Positions 41,659 to 53,503 of a DNA stretch of 64,000 nt are shown here, one piece after another. Below the pieces are notes generated by a model. That model searched no databases. It saw only the letters and a list, made by a program, of their open reading frames with translations, and had not been told where the DNA came from. This stretch comes from Trichosphaerium sp. ATCC 40318 (taxonomy: Eukaryota > Discosea > Flabellinia > Trichosidae): contig JALMLS010000562.1 in the NCBI GenBank assembly GCA_038496445.1, positions 186,001 to 250,000 of the forward strand, in the 5' to 3' direction. Position numbers and translations under genes: made by a program. Position 1 is the first letter of the stretch. Each line of letters opens with the position of its first letter.

Positions 41659-44295
41659 ATGAGCGTAAGCTGCGGGTTTTTTTTCTTCTCCTGTCACAAT
41701 TTCTAAAATATTTGTTTTAGGTACAGTATGGAACTATACAGGTTACAGAAGGCCAAGTGAGTAGTAAAGTAACGTTTGACGTGTTAAATCTTTTTTTAAG
41801 GATGTACAGCATAGAAGTAGTGAAAAGACGAAAAATACGCTTCTTATAACTAAACCATGGACTTGGGCTTGGATTAAAGCAAGTTTTATAGCGTACATCC
41901 TGTCGTTCATCCCACCAATCTTTACAGTGCGTCTACAACCTATATTCTATATTCACAAGTACTAGTGGGTGCCTGGCTACAAATTGGACTTTTTGCGAGG
42001 TGACATTTTCGCTGGTGTCACTGTAGGCGTAATGTTAGTGCCACAGGTACGCGTTTTGGCTCAATAGAAACAACTGAAATTAAAGCGTTAAAAAAGGGAA
42101 TGGCATACGCCACTATAGCTGGACTACCTCCTATCTATGGATTGTACACGTACGACTTTTGATTTGGGAAGCACGCGAATCCATTTCAATTAACTCTGTC
42201 GTTACAGTGCTTTTGTTCCTGCTCTTGTCTACGGATTTCTTGGGAGTTCTAAGCAGCTTATTGTTGGGCCTACTGCAGTCCTCTCCCTTATGGTTGCCAA
42301 CCAAGCATCCAATGAAGGTCTCGTACCGGCAGATGCCGACTATTTGGTACGGCTTTTTTTTCGAAATTTTAAAAGTGACGCATTTGACAGATGACGATAC
42401 TGCGTATCTCTTTTTTATCTGGGTGTATTCTGGTGGTAATGGCGTTGTTGAATGTTGGGTTTCTTGCCAACTTATTATCACATCCAGTCATTTCAGGATT
42501 CACAACTGCCGCAGGGTTTCTTATTGGCAAGAAACTACAATCACTACGCTTGTTCTGATTTTTTCTTTGTTTAGGAGGAAATCAGTTGAAACATTTTTTT
42601 GGCATTGACACTCCAAGAGAGTCAAAGATTATACCTTTATTACAAGAGACTATAGTGAGGCTACAGTATACAAACTTATGGTCTCTACTCCTAGCAATGA
42701 CAGCTTTTGCGTTCATTGTCTTCGTAAAGAGACTTCCAAAGTCAAAATGGATACCTGGTCCTCTTATAGTGACTATTGTTGGTATATTAGTATCTTGGGG
42801 ATTTAAAATGCATGAGAAAACAGGCATCAGGATTGCTGGTGACATCCCAAAAGGGTAAGATATTTTTATTTTGATGTAAATGCTCACGTGCGTTAAAGGT
42901 TACCAAAACCTGAGTCACCATTTGGTGATACTAGCTCGTTGACGAAAGATCTTAGTGCAGCTGTAGTGGTAGCTCTTATTGGGTTTATGGAGGCTATAAG
43001 TATTGGCAAAACTTTTGCCAATAAAAACGGTTATCAACTAAACGCCAATCAAGTACTCATGAGCTCATTCTGTGATGGAACCGTTTAGCCATTCTAACTT
43101 TGCGCCTAGGAACTCTTGGGCTTAGGCCTAGCCAATGTTGCGGGCGCATTCTTCAAGGCATATCCTGCTACTGGTTCATTTACCAGAACTGCTGTAAATG
43201 CGAGTGCTGGTGCCAAGTCTCCAGTTGCGAACATTCTACATTCAGTCATTATTATGTTTACAATCTTGTTCCTTACACGACTATTCTATCATCTTCCATA
43301 TGCTATTCTATCCGCCATAGTAATGGTACGTTAATAGTTGGCTTAATGTTTCATAATTTGAAGTTTTAATTATGCTTTAGAGCGCTGTTATTAATTTAGT
43401 TGACTATAATGAAGCTATCTTTTTGTGGAAGAATAATAAGAGAGATTTACTAGTTTGGATTGCAGCTTTGCTGGGAACATTATTACTTGGTATAGAAGAT
43501 GGCATTTTGGCAGCGATTGCCATACAACTTCTCATGTTCGTGGTTATACCAGCCATTGTACGGCTCTTCTTTTAGTTATTTTTGATGATTTTGCTTTTAA
43601 CTACTGCATGACACATGACTTATTTTCTTGAAGCCGTATATGCCTGTTTTAGCAGGTGTATCCTCGTCCATTCCTCTTGTTGAAGACAAAAGCTTCTCAA
43701 TAGACGACGGACTAGTAGTGATGAGAATGGAAGATTCTTTATTTTTTGGAAATATTAGTGATTTTAGAACGCACGTGATTTTATAAACAACTAATGTTTG
43801 TGTCCTAACAGTATTTTAGTCGAGTAAAGGACATTGCGAATTACTTGATAAGATCTTCAAAACAGAACGATGACGCAGCTGACGAGAAACTTCATGTACT
43901 TTTTGTTTTACATAAACTATATTGACGGTAATATTAGGCGATAGTAGTCGAAGCATCTTCTATTAACGACATAGATTCAACAGCGCTTCATGGCCTAAAA
44001 GGTACCTTTTGAGATACTCGTCAGTGCACGTTTAACTCCCCATCAAGCTGTTATTGAAGAGCTTGATCTGCTAGGCGTAGCATTATTCTTTGCTGGCCTA
44101 AAAATAGATATGCGAGATACCCTCGCAAACGCCAAAGTGGCATCAAAGGTGAGATGGCAAATTTATAAGCACGTGTTTATGTAGTATTTTTAGAGACTTC
44201 AAATCTGCTTCAGTGATATAGCAACAGCCAAGATTTATTATGAAGATGTAAGGACCGAGTACTATACCATCTCTGATGAAACTGAAGTACCATAA
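41659..44295 (+). CDS. SulP/SLC26-family anion transporter with STAS domain
   Basis: Start at 41659: exon 1 is only ATG AGC before a GTAAGC donor. The signature WVPGYKLDFLRGDIFAGVTV then VMLVPQGMAYATIAGLPPIY is the SulP entry, followed by GSSKQLIVGPTAVLSLMVAN, GFLANLLSHPVISGFTTAAG, WIPGPLIVTIVGILVSWGFK, VVVALIGFMEAISIGKTFAN and AYPATGSFTRTAVNASAGAK, then several more spans (HLPYAILSAIVMSAVINLVD, GILAAIAIQLLMFVVIPAI). The C-terminal STAS domain has VVMRMEDSLFFGNIS, VVEASSINDIDSTALHGLK and LLGVALFFAGLKIDMRDTL. Such proteins carry sulfate, bicarbonate, chloride or similar anions across membranes; which one cannot be read here. About a dozen introns, two of them carrying CACGTG palindromes. Confidence 0.93.
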
Positions 44296-44495
44296 AGTTA
44301 TACTAGAGACAACTTGTAAATTCAGCAATTAAAACCAGTATTTTAGTATTTTGTTGACGTGAATATTTTTAAGTTTAAACATATCTTGTAGACTTTTTCT
44401 TGTTTGTCTCGGCTGTAGGATTAAACAAAGCATACGTTCTACATAGCGATACTACAAGACTGTATCGTTTATTATTGTACAAAGTGGTGTAACGA

Positions 44496-46031
44496 TTACA
44501 TCAATCCATTCCGATGAAGCGCTAATACAAAGATAAGTTTTATGCCAGTTGAAAAACATAGGGTAAAAAAAAAAAGTTTCGATAATACTTACCATCGTGC
44601 ATAATGATACCCTTGACAGCTTTGAATACGACAGTTATATTACGTGTATCAGTAGCGTTCGTTACATGAGGATATACTATCTTATTAGGGTTCTTGTTTC
44701 GGATGAGAAACTTCTCTTTAATGAATGCCACTGCAGTGTCATAATCGCATCGTCCTTTTACTAATTTAGCAACCAAATTAAAGCACAATTTTAAAATAAC
44801 GTACTGTCATAGTCTGAAAAGCAGGTGGAGAGAGGGATCTTGAGTTCTTCAACTTTGTGTTTGAAAATATCGTTTTTGTTCAAAAAGAGTATCATATGAG
44901 TCTCGGTGAACCATCTATTGTTGCAAACGCTCTCGAAAAGGTCAAGTGCCTACAATGCGCGTAAACAAATAATTCACTAATTAATTAACGATGAAATGTA
45001 CCTCATGCATCCTGTTTACTTTCTTGTGTTCGCGAAGCATCATGTCGTACCCAGATAGAGCAGCACAGAAAATAACAGCTGTAACGCCTTCAAAGTGATC
45101 CATCCATTTTCCTAAGCGAAAAAAAAGACGTCAACAACAAAATCTCGTGGTTTTTAACAAAGATCTGCAGAAACAAAGCGAATATTCTACAGTCATTATT
45201 TTTAAAATATATGCATACTGCGCTCCGTTCTTTGGCCGCCGACATCAACGAGATTAATTTCGATCCCGTCAACTTCAAAGCGCGTTTCAACTACGCCACT
45301 AGTTCTTTGTCTAGAGCGTATTATGTCATTGTCCGTTGGCTCGTAATCAGAGCTAGCCAGTCTTTGCAAATCATTAATGAAGCTAAAAGCTGAATTAGTT
45401 TTATTGGGCTCGTTTATAAATGCTTTTTTTGGGAAGTACGTACTACTCGGCAGAGTCGTATAATTGATACTCAGAGGCTCTAGCAAGCGCTGCAGTCCAT
45501 GCAGGATCTTTACTCATAGTTTGGATGGCTGACGCTATTTCTTTGCTCAAAGTATGCGTTTTATCATGTTTCGGTATTGTTTTTGCAAGAGCCTGCAAGA
45601 GCGTATATAAATAAAAATACACAGGGAACGTACGAAATAAAAAAAAATTGTCTACATAAAAAACGAACCTTATTTTCCTTTGATAGTTTCAAATTCATCG
45701 TTTTGATCGCGCCAAGTATTTGAGAGACTGCAAAAAATACATTTTTGAAAACGGTCTCTTTGTAAGCTTGTCTCTCCTTTGGAGTAAATTTGTGCGCGTT
45801 TATAATGCGGAATTGCTTTGCAATTGTCGATTTACCACTTTCGCCCGCACCTGAACAGATTTAGACGTAAGTTTTTTTTCAGCTCCTTTTTTTACCTAAT
45901 AACAGCAGAGTGATCTGTCTCTCACGGTTCTTTCTTTCATTTGCTATTTGTTTGGTAATCTCTCGATTTCTTTTGGTTTCATGCCTTATTACTTTATTAG
46001 TAAGGGTTTTCTTTGCGTTCTCCATGCTCAT
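44496..46031 (-). CDS. heterotrimeric G-protein alpha subunit
   Basis: Start at 46031, [21 protein letters not shown]1 box [20 protein letters not shown]; helical domain in the middle; switch I with the catalytic Arg in [19 protein letters not shown]; switch [23 protein letters not shown]4 [20 protein letters not shown]5 [20 protein letters not shown]. The C-terminus is ALHRNGLM after a last intron, so it ends in a GL-type receptor-contact tail. G-alpha proteins couple seven-span receptors to effectors. The N-terminus has neither Gly2 nor an early Cys, so the usual myristate/palmitate anchors are absent; Asn replaces the usual Cys of the TCAT box. All residues for GTP binding and hydrolysis are present. 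Confidence 0.93.
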
Positions 46032-46278
46032 CGACCTCCGGTGTCGTGTTTTAGAGCAGATAAATTTGGATCAAAGAAAGCGCAGTCAAACTCCTTAGTC
46101 GAGTCTCCTTAAAATGCGCACAATGGAACAATAATATTAACACATTGGCAATACAATTATGAGTGCTGTTCGTACAGGTAGTAATTACAAGGTTGACTCC
46201 GTTCCGGTCTTGTCCGCGGCAGTTTTCAAAGTGTGAATCCGTTAACGGTCCCAGTTTAATCCAAACTGGCGGGATGCT

Positions 46279-47953
46279 CTACTTTAACTCCTTAGCCTTC
46301 TTTTTTAATCCCAGGGCGCGTTTAATATTTGATTCAATTCCGTAGGCGTTTTGATACTCTTCAAGTTCTTGAATGTGCAATGCAACACCCAGTACAAAAA
46401 TGTCAGGATCATAGTGAGGTAATCGCACGTCGTCGAAAATATCAAACCGCCACACCTTGTCCGATGTTCGCGCAATGTTATCAATAATCTAGTGACATTC
46501 GTGAGCTAAAAAAAATTCTTGTTCAAGACAAGGAATGGCGCACTCTGTAGAGAAAATTTGATTGGCAATTAGCCTTTGCCAGTATCAAGTTGGGAGGTGG
46601 CGGCGAGCCACCAGGCCTCCAAAGTTGTGACCAGAACATCCTAGCTATTTGCAATTATTAGCAACTTGACATGTATTGATTGCTACTACATACTAATGAA
46701 TGCTGTGCTATGTGTGTACCCCTGAATCATAGGGACAGAGTCTGTAGGATCTGTGATGATGTATCTGGAAATGTCAGTCAAATTGCACTTACTTAAAAAA
46801 CGCAATTCTGAATAAAGAAATTGTGATTGCTTGGTTCGTACTTTGAAGGTCGCCCAGTTTCTTTATCTACAATAGAATAAATGTGCCCAAGAACCTCTCC
46901 TGAAGGCTACCGAAAGCGTTACAATTAACAAAGACGGACAAGCAGTACCCGTTTTATCTGACTTCCGTGTCGTCTTCTAAAAATTGACAACACAGTCTGT
47001 CCATTCCTCACGCAATGCAACTCCTCAAAATTCACCATATAACACGTGGATAAACCAGCGCGATCCCATGTCGGGAGAGGACCAATATTTTTTCGCAGTC
47101 GTATTTCTAGTGGGATAGGCCAATAGCAATCAAGAAGGCACTTAGCGTTTGAATTTGTGTGAAGATATGTTTCATGTTCAAAGTGGCGGTCTTGTCCTAC
47201 TGGAATCTCATCTGCTTCAAACTTCTGTGGATACGGCGTTCTACCTTCAAGCCACTTTACCGAATGTTATTTTATTTAACGCACGTGATTCTTTGACGTA
47301 CTTGTGTCAATCCCCATTTGTGCATGAAGTGTTCCACTTGAGCTTTGCCAGCACTTGCCCTGAACATTGAAACACTTCCTGTTCTACAAAAGTGTTCATA
47401 CTCCTCTTTGTATGCAAAGTTTTCTGCCGGTAAATAGAATCCTTCTGATCCTGTGTACTTTGGTCTTGATCTGTAACGGTATGCTAGAGGATCTACAACA
47501 TCACCATCTTGTGTCATCCCATTAACAACTTTACCCCTTCGCGAATTAATGAGTGTCTGTTACAACAGTAAGCACTTGACCAATGTATTTCGTTTCAAAC
47601 AGTGTCTACGTGCCTCGTACGCTTTCTTCAACTCGATGAAATGGCTCTCTGCATCTTTACGCTTGCTAATGTCCGGATGGTATTTTTTAGCTCTCTGTTG
47701 AGCGTCAGCAAGTGAATGGTAGTAAATGGCGTACCTTAAAGAACGCAGACTTTATTTCCGCAGGTGTTGCGCCTCGTTCAACGCCAATAACCTCATAAGG
47801 GTCCTTCTTGGCGCCCCATGTGTGACATGTACGTAACTTTACACATCGTCGCTTTTGCGCTGCATGTGAAGTGAATAATGTACGTCCAATAACATTTGTA
47901 CGCAACATTAGGTGACTGCCACACCAACCACTGCAGCCATTTGTCAACCGCAT
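46279..47953 (-). CDS. J-domain (DnaJ/Hsp40) protein, probably mitochondrial
   Basis: The N-terminus (MRLTNGCSGWCGSHLMLRTN, then VIGRTLFTSHAAQKRRCVKL) is basic and acid-free, a likely mitochondrial presequence. The J domain follows: DPYEVIGVERGATPAEIKSA, then KKYHPDISKRKDAESHFIEL with the HPD motif that stimulates Hsp70. After it, no Gly/Phe or zinc region; instead a long C-terminal part of unknown type: DPLAYRYRSRPKYTGSEGFY, FEADEIPVGQDRHFEHETYL, CYWPIPLEIRLRKNIGPLPT, EVLGHIYSIVDKETGRPSKY, FDIFDDVRLPHYDPDIFVLG and a basic end (RALGLKKKAKELK). It is probably a specialised co-chaperone of mitochondrial Hsp70. An intron near 47273-47320 holds CACGTGAT. Exons between 46.5 and 46.9 kb are the least certain. 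Confidence 0.72.
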
Positions 47954-48040
47954 TCTTGCTGTTTTTTTTTTTGTTTTTGCTCAATTTCTTCATACAGAAA
48001 ACTGTTTAATAGTGGAGTCGCTCATTATCGCCCACTAATA

Positions 48041-48915
48041 ATGGAGGAGGATATTCAGGCGCTAGGTACGTAAACAAGACATTTTTACATGAGGTTTGCC
48101 TAATGCTGTGTAGAGTCTATATATGAAGATGATTTCTACGGTACGGAGCTTTGAAAGGGTCCTTACGCTTATTCAGAACAGAAACAGATAAACCTGGTTA
48201 TTATCGCTTGGCTCTCTCCTCTGAAGAAACAGAGCAATGTACTGGCGAAAAAACATCAATTAAAACTAACATCTTTTTAGCTGTAATCATCGAATTTTCT
48301 TTTGGCGACGGTTAGCGACAGGATTTGACACCTTTCATTATCTTAATACGCACATAGGTTACCCCGATGAAGCACCTTTGCTTTCTATAATGCAGGCAAA
48401 AACAAACCCACTTTCAAAAGCACAATGCCAAGAGTTATTAAAAAAATTACAAGAGATGGTTCGTGTCACTCGATGTTACTCTTTCATTTATCTAACGTAT
48501 ACGCCAATAGGCAGAAGAAGAACTTGGTGAACCAATGATGTGCAACATTGCTATGGAAGCAGAGAGCTATTTAAATGAGCAAGATGAAGATGAAACGGGA
48601 GCTGCCGAAGAACAAGACATTGACGAACTACCGGAGAGAGATGAAGATCTGCCTGAATCCAACTTGGGTACACCTGTCACCAAGGAAAGCTTTGCAGAGT
48701 GGCGACGAGAATTTGACATGGAACGAGCAGCGCTTAAAGCATCACAAGTAAAACAACAAAAGAAAAAAGATAAGACACCAAATATTACAGGCAAAGCGTT
48801 CTTTTTGGCGCAGTTCGGGTTAGAAGGCAAAGTAGAGAAACCTCGTATACAATGGGGAATATTCGTTGACGAGCTGTACGACACCGCAGGTAAATTCTTA
48901 CCACTGACGTGCTAA
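48041..48915 (+). CDS. RWDD1: RWD-domain protein of the RWDD1/Gir2 family
   Basis: Start at 48041, MEEDIQALESIYEDDFY, the classic RWD opening (E-xx-ALESIY). A 41-base intron (48141-48181) leads to ETDKPGYYRLALSSEETEQC, then IEFSFGDGYPDEAPLLSIMQ with the YPDEAP turn that defines RWD domains. The C-terminal acidic/helical region (EEQDIDELPERDEDLP, SFAEWRREFDMERAALKASQ) and TPNITGKAFFLAQF match RWDD1/DFRP2. These proteins bind and stabilise the translational GTPase DRG2 (yeast Rbg2-Gir2) and act with Gcn1 on ribosomes. The gene lies 87 bases from the divergent DnaJ start. The last residues (after 48890) may instead be spliced. Confidence 0.8.
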
Positions 48916-48996
48916 GTGCCTGTCAAAATAAAAAACAAAATGCAATTAAAAAAATACGCGCTATTCAGTGTAAGAATTTCGTAAAATAACTTGGGC

Positions 48997-49852
48997 ATGG
49001 TACATATTACGTATGGAGCGTTGTAAAAGACAACAAGGCCCAAAATTCAGAAAAAATGCTCAAAGACGACTTAACTGTCCTAACCTTAACGTGGTCATAT
49101 CGATCGGTATCCAATCTCACCACAAATGCCAGCTCGCACAAGAAGATGTGCGTGTAGAATATTAGCGTAATACGTTTACTTATAGGACTTAGCAAGGTCA
49201 TCTCAGCCATCGAAGCAAAAAAAGGCTCACTTTCTTGCCAAAGGTCAAGACCGCTACAAGCGTATGTCTATTAACCTTTCTCGTGACTTGAGAAAAAAAT
49301 ATGGGGTGCGTATTTGCGAAAAACAACATAACACGCGCCAATTACGTTGTTGTGGAGACTCACGCACTTTGGGAAGAAAAAGCCCTGCTCTTCACAAAAT
49401 TATTGTAGTTTTGTTACTTACTTGTGTTTTAGTGCCGTTCTTTGCCTGTGCGTAAAGGCGATGAAGTTATTGTACAACGTGGTCAGTTCAAGAACCGTGA
49501 AGGCCGTGTAATCAATGTATACCGTTTGAAATACTGCATCTACATTGAGAAACTCACAAGAGACAAAGCTAATGGTACGGCAGCGCGCCTCCTTCAAAAA
49601 TTCGCATTAAATTGTTTTTTTTGTTTTTTTTCGTTTTGTGCGCTACTATACGCAATAAACAAGCACTAATAACTGATTTTAGGTCAACAATACGCTGTCC
49701 CAGTTCACCCATCTAACTGCGTTCTCTCCAAACTAAAGCTTACACGTTCTCGTGAGGTTATCCTTGAAAGGAAAAAGGGTGCCGGTGATGTTAAAGGAGA
49801 AATACACGAACAACAAGAAACCGAAGATGTTGCCATGTCAACTGTAGATTAA
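48997..49852 (+). CDS. RPL26: 60S ribosomal protein L26 (uL24)
   Basis: The mature start is inferred: an ATG at 48997 followed directly by a GTACAT donor, with the exon resuming at 49186 as DLARSSQPSKQKKAHF. Then RYKRMSINLSRDLRKKYGVR, a second intron, SLPVRKGDEVIVQRGQFKNR and EGRVINVYRLKYCIYIEKLT, the KOW motif of uL24, RDKANGQQYAVPVHPSNCVL, SKLKLTRSREVILERKK and a short acidic tail ending AMSTVD. It aligns with eukaryotic L26 over its full length. uL24 binds 23S/28S domain I at the exit tunnel. Several unspliced frames in the first intron are shadows. Confidence 0.9.
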
Positions 49853-50124
49853 ACTTCAATTTTTGTCGCCAATAAAATATACCGATGTACCTTTGCAAAC
49901 AATTCTCTACTCTCCTACCCACCTGCAACATTTGTGCCTATGTACATTGCAGTGTACACCAAAAGTTTTTTTGTTGAAATGGCCTTTTAAAGAAGGGTTC
50001 AGTCTTGTACCGTTAAATAGTAAGTATGGTCCAATCTTGGGCTGCTCATTGAACCAGAGAAGGCGCGCAGACATTCGAAAGCGTTTTTGGAAGTACTTTG
50101 ACTTACATTTCTGAGAAACGCGAC

Positions 50125-50635
50125 ATGCAAAGGAGAGGAAGAAAAAGGCGATTGGATGATACCACAATCTCTCCTGAGAGACGCCATTTTCGTCCTAGGA
50201 AGAATATTAGGAAGGATAACCAAGCAATTTACGGTATTTCTAACCGTTAATTAACACAACGCTCTAAAACCAAATAGAAAGAACCCTGGCTAAGTTAAGA
50301 AAGGCCCAAAAGCCAAAACAGTCTTTTAGGTTTCCCGCTGTCAACACGCCAATGTTTGGTGGCGAAACTTGTCGTATATGCACAAACACACGCTCTTCAA
50401 GCGTTTCTTGCTCATTCTGCGATAAAAGGGCTTGTTCTAGTTGTACTGGTACCTGCGTCACTTGTAATGAACATTTTTGCCCTGTGTGTAGCGTCACACT
50501 GTATCCTAAGCGTTCTAGCTGTTTTATTCTTTTTTAAATCTGTAACTTTTATTTTCTTAACAAAATAGCTATCAATCGTGTGGTGATGTTACGATGTGTC
50601 TAGATTGCCACGCCGAAAATCGCGAAAATTTGTAG
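50125..50635 (+). CDS. SIVA1: Siva-like cysteine-rich zinc-binding protein
   Basis: About 125 residues in three exons. The basic N-terminus MQRRGRKRRLDDTTISPERR is followed by a helix (AIYRTLAKLRKAQK) and PMFGGETCRICTN. Then comes a dense zinc-type array: CRIC, CSFC, ACSSC, CVTC, CPVC, CGDVTMCLDC, ending HAENRENL. The spacing of paired cysteines and the CSxC...CGxC ladder follows the C-terminal domain of animal Siva. In animals Siva is a p53/CD27-linked proapoptotic adaptor that also affects ARF and TIGD proteins; whether the role holds in a protist is unknown. Intron 2 joins CSVTL to YQSCGD. Other treble-clef or B-box-like domains would be the alternative. Confidence 0.6.
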
Positions 50636-50962
50636 CGAAATTGATCACCCCTGTAAAACAAGCTGTACATAAAATTGATAAAACAACCCATCCACCTTTA
50701 ATTTGACTTGATTTTTGCAAATCCATTGCCTGTAATAGAGTACCAATGCTGTGGCATATCTGTAACTTGTAAACTGACAAATTCTGTAAAAGAAATTTAC
50801 GTAATGGCTAAATCAATATGTTTATTACAAGTTTTGTAAGTTGTAAATTCCGTGTTCGTCTCCGTTCAGTGTGATTTTGGTTTGTTACAATGTAGTCTGA
50901 TTTGTTTGTACATGCGATCTTGATTGAGAGTTAAAGTTATCTCATTTCATTCTTCAATGATT
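50636..50962. other. convergent intergenic region
   Basis: 327 bases between the stops of the Siva-like gene and NSUN2. AT-rich; a 63-codon minus-strand frame (50589-50780) overlaps the Siva exon and is a shadow. No feature seen. Confidence 0.5.
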
Positions 50963-53375
50963 TTAGTTGTCTTGGCAAGCAGCCAGCAGTGGTGGACGGT
51001 CCTGTTTTGATAGGATAATATTACAAGATTCATTACCACGCCACGCGGATAGCAACTGACGCTGATCACCTAGCATGAGTACAAACACACAACAACCGTA
51101 TGCTACACTTGGTTAAGAATTATTGGTAAAAAAAATACTTACTTTGATTTTCTAGTTGTTCACGTGTTTCCTTGTCGAACTGAAGGAACTTTGGATGCTT
51201 TTCGGTTAGCAGCAGAATTGCGTCTTTTTTTGTAATAGTCACTACTCTTTTCGTAAGGAAAGGGTATAATACATTTAATCCTGAAGGTTCAATCCGGTAG
51301 TCACAATTGTCTTGCAGTGAACCATCGATTCGTTTAAATAAGCAAATACCAACTCTGAAAACCTGAATATTGTGACGTGTCAATGGTGATACAAAGATAG
51401 CGTCAAAACAGACAAAACGCACATTTATATTGAGTTGCGTAATGAGGTCGGATGTTCCTTTAGACATTATATAAAGCTTTTTTTTGCCAGCTGAAGACGT
51501 CAATAGTTGTGTATTTGGGAAGTCGTCCTTTATGCCATAGAACTTTCTGAGATTTTTGTTACAAATTGGATGAGGTGAGCCAAAGCGTACTTGATTCTTA
51601 GCCATATTGGATCAATACCAGCAGAGTAAGGAATGAAATCAAAACTACCTTGCGCTTTGTGAGTGGGTGTTTCAGTGTCGCGTAATTTGGTTTCTATTGG
51701 TGCTACAGACGGCAACTTTTCGATAATTGCAACAAAGAAGCCACCAGTATTTTGTTTATGAGGTAAAACTCGAATACTAGAAAGTCGTTATCAGTACAAA
51801 CTCCCGATCAAAGTATGCAATAGAAGTTAGTTGGACCTACCAATGTTTGAGCTCTGGCATTTCTTTTGTTGGAGGAAACAAAGACGCTGGATAATGTTGC
51901 TTCGCAATATCAGGAACTTCTTCAAACTTACTAAAGAGTTTATCTTTCATTGGTACCTAGAACAGTTACACTTCTGATTCCTTCAAAACTTGAATTCACA
52001 ATTACTTACCTTCCAGCTTGTGAGTCCTTTTTCATATAATAATCCTTTGAGGTATGGTGTTGGATCGACTAATCTTATTTGCCCTAAATTGTTGTTGGAT
52101 AATTTTTCTTAGCATTGTTCACCGTGCCTTCGAACTCTGCTAGAGTGGATGCGACTACTGATTCATCTTCAATTGGGTTCAGAGAACATGTAGAGTATAC
52201 AATACGTCCAGAAGGTTTTAAGAGGTCAATGCCTCTATGAAGTATTTTCTTTTGTAACAAATGAAGATCATGTCCTTTTTTTACAGTCCACTTCTTCCAC
52301 AAGTCTGGGTTCTTCCTTATGGTACCGTCTCCTGAGCATGGTACATCTGCAAGTACTCGATCGAACACCTGGCGGCCAGGAAATAGTGCTGCATTGTGCG
52401 CAGTAATAACGCGAAGGGGTGTTTTCTGTTTAGCTGTTTGTGTGTCCAGTATGTTACAACGCTTTTTGTTTATGTCGTTGGCAACTACAGCTCCCCCAAG
52501 TAAGTCCTTTGATTCATCCTCGTTTCGTAACATATTTATAATTTGTGTTGTCTTTGAACCTTTGGTAATTTATGTTATCTAACACATTTCTTTAGAGCAC
52601 GTGTAAATTACCTGGTGCTGCGCACATATCAAGTACTCTATGTCCAGGCTTCACATCTAGACAAAGAGGAGGAAGCATCGATACTGCTTCTTGACGTACA
52701 ATGCTGCCTTTGCTCGCGAGCTCAATCAATAATGAGCGAAATTCCTTTAAACCTTCACAGTTTTTAAGAGTTTTTTTAGAGGCATTGCAAACCCAAGCCC
52801 CAGAATCTGGATACCTACACGTAGGTAAGAGCTAAGCACCATAGCTGGTAAGGTAAATGTAAGTTGACACATACCATGGGAGAGGTTGAGGAGGTGGTAT
52901 GACTTTGCCTTCATGTTCAATTGTTCCCCACTTCAGACTTTTAATGCGATCTATGACATGCTTACTAGTTGATTTGTTTGCAATTCTGAAAGTGGTAGGA
53001 AGCTAAATTGAATGTCATGTCATCAACAATTTATTTTTTAATTACCCTTGTTTATGATTAGCTCAATCGATGTAAAATACCGTGTATACGCGTACCTGTC
53101 CTTTAGAATGCCCATAAATGTGGTAAATTCGCTTTCCTAACCAGAATTAGATTTAATGTCTTTTTAACGTAGTCAAGCATTATGTTCGTGCCTCTACTAT
53201 GCCTTGCGCCTACAAATACGTTAATTATTGGTTGTACTCAACCACTTACCTTGTAATATGCCTCAAACTTCTCATTTTCGTATACAAACTCAGTCCAGGT
53301 GCCTCTTCTCGTTGTTTCGTTTTCTTTTAGTTTTTTGGCTGGTGCTGAGCCCTCCATATTGTCCTTTCGTTTCAT
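50963..53375 (-). CDS. NSUN2: tRNA (cytosine-5-)-methyltransferase NSUN2/Trm4
   Basis: Start at 53375 (MKRKDNMEGSAPAKKLKENE; an in-frame Met also lies at 53357), followed by RRGTWTEFVYENEKFEAYYK, which matches the Trm4 N-terminus. The Rossmann-fold catalytic core: SAM site with PGHRVLDMCAAPGx-type block (minus strand near 52.6 kb), LLGGAVVANDINKKRCNILD, motif IV VFDRVLADVPCSGDGTIRKN, motif VI GRIVYSTCSLNPIEDESVVA. Both catalytic cysteines (PCSGDG and TCSLNP) are present. Later blocks are NQVRFGSPHPICNKNLRKFY and MSKGTSDLITQLNINVRFVC. The end is LLAACQDN at 50963. The enzyme makes m5C in tRNA and some mRNAs in the nucleus. Confidence 0.93.
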
Positions 53376-53503
53376 TACTCGCTATGCAAACGTCTCAAAT
53401 AATATAAACAATCGCTGTGTTGACCGTTATGAGAAAAATCGCAATACAAAAAAAGAATATTTATTTCTACGCTCTACAAAAAAAAATTGTGACAACCTGG
53501 TTT

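Noticed and set aside
41727-41741. ATG at 41727 as start of the SulP transporter
   Set aside because: It leads into a frame with a stop in the next exon; the ATG at 41659 with a GTAAGC donor gives the transporter frame.
48141-48157. 17-base intron in RWDD1 (GTACGG...AAAG)
   Set aside because: It would keep the frame, but a 41-base intron with the same donor and a CAG acceptor at 48181 also keeps the frame and fits normal intron length here.
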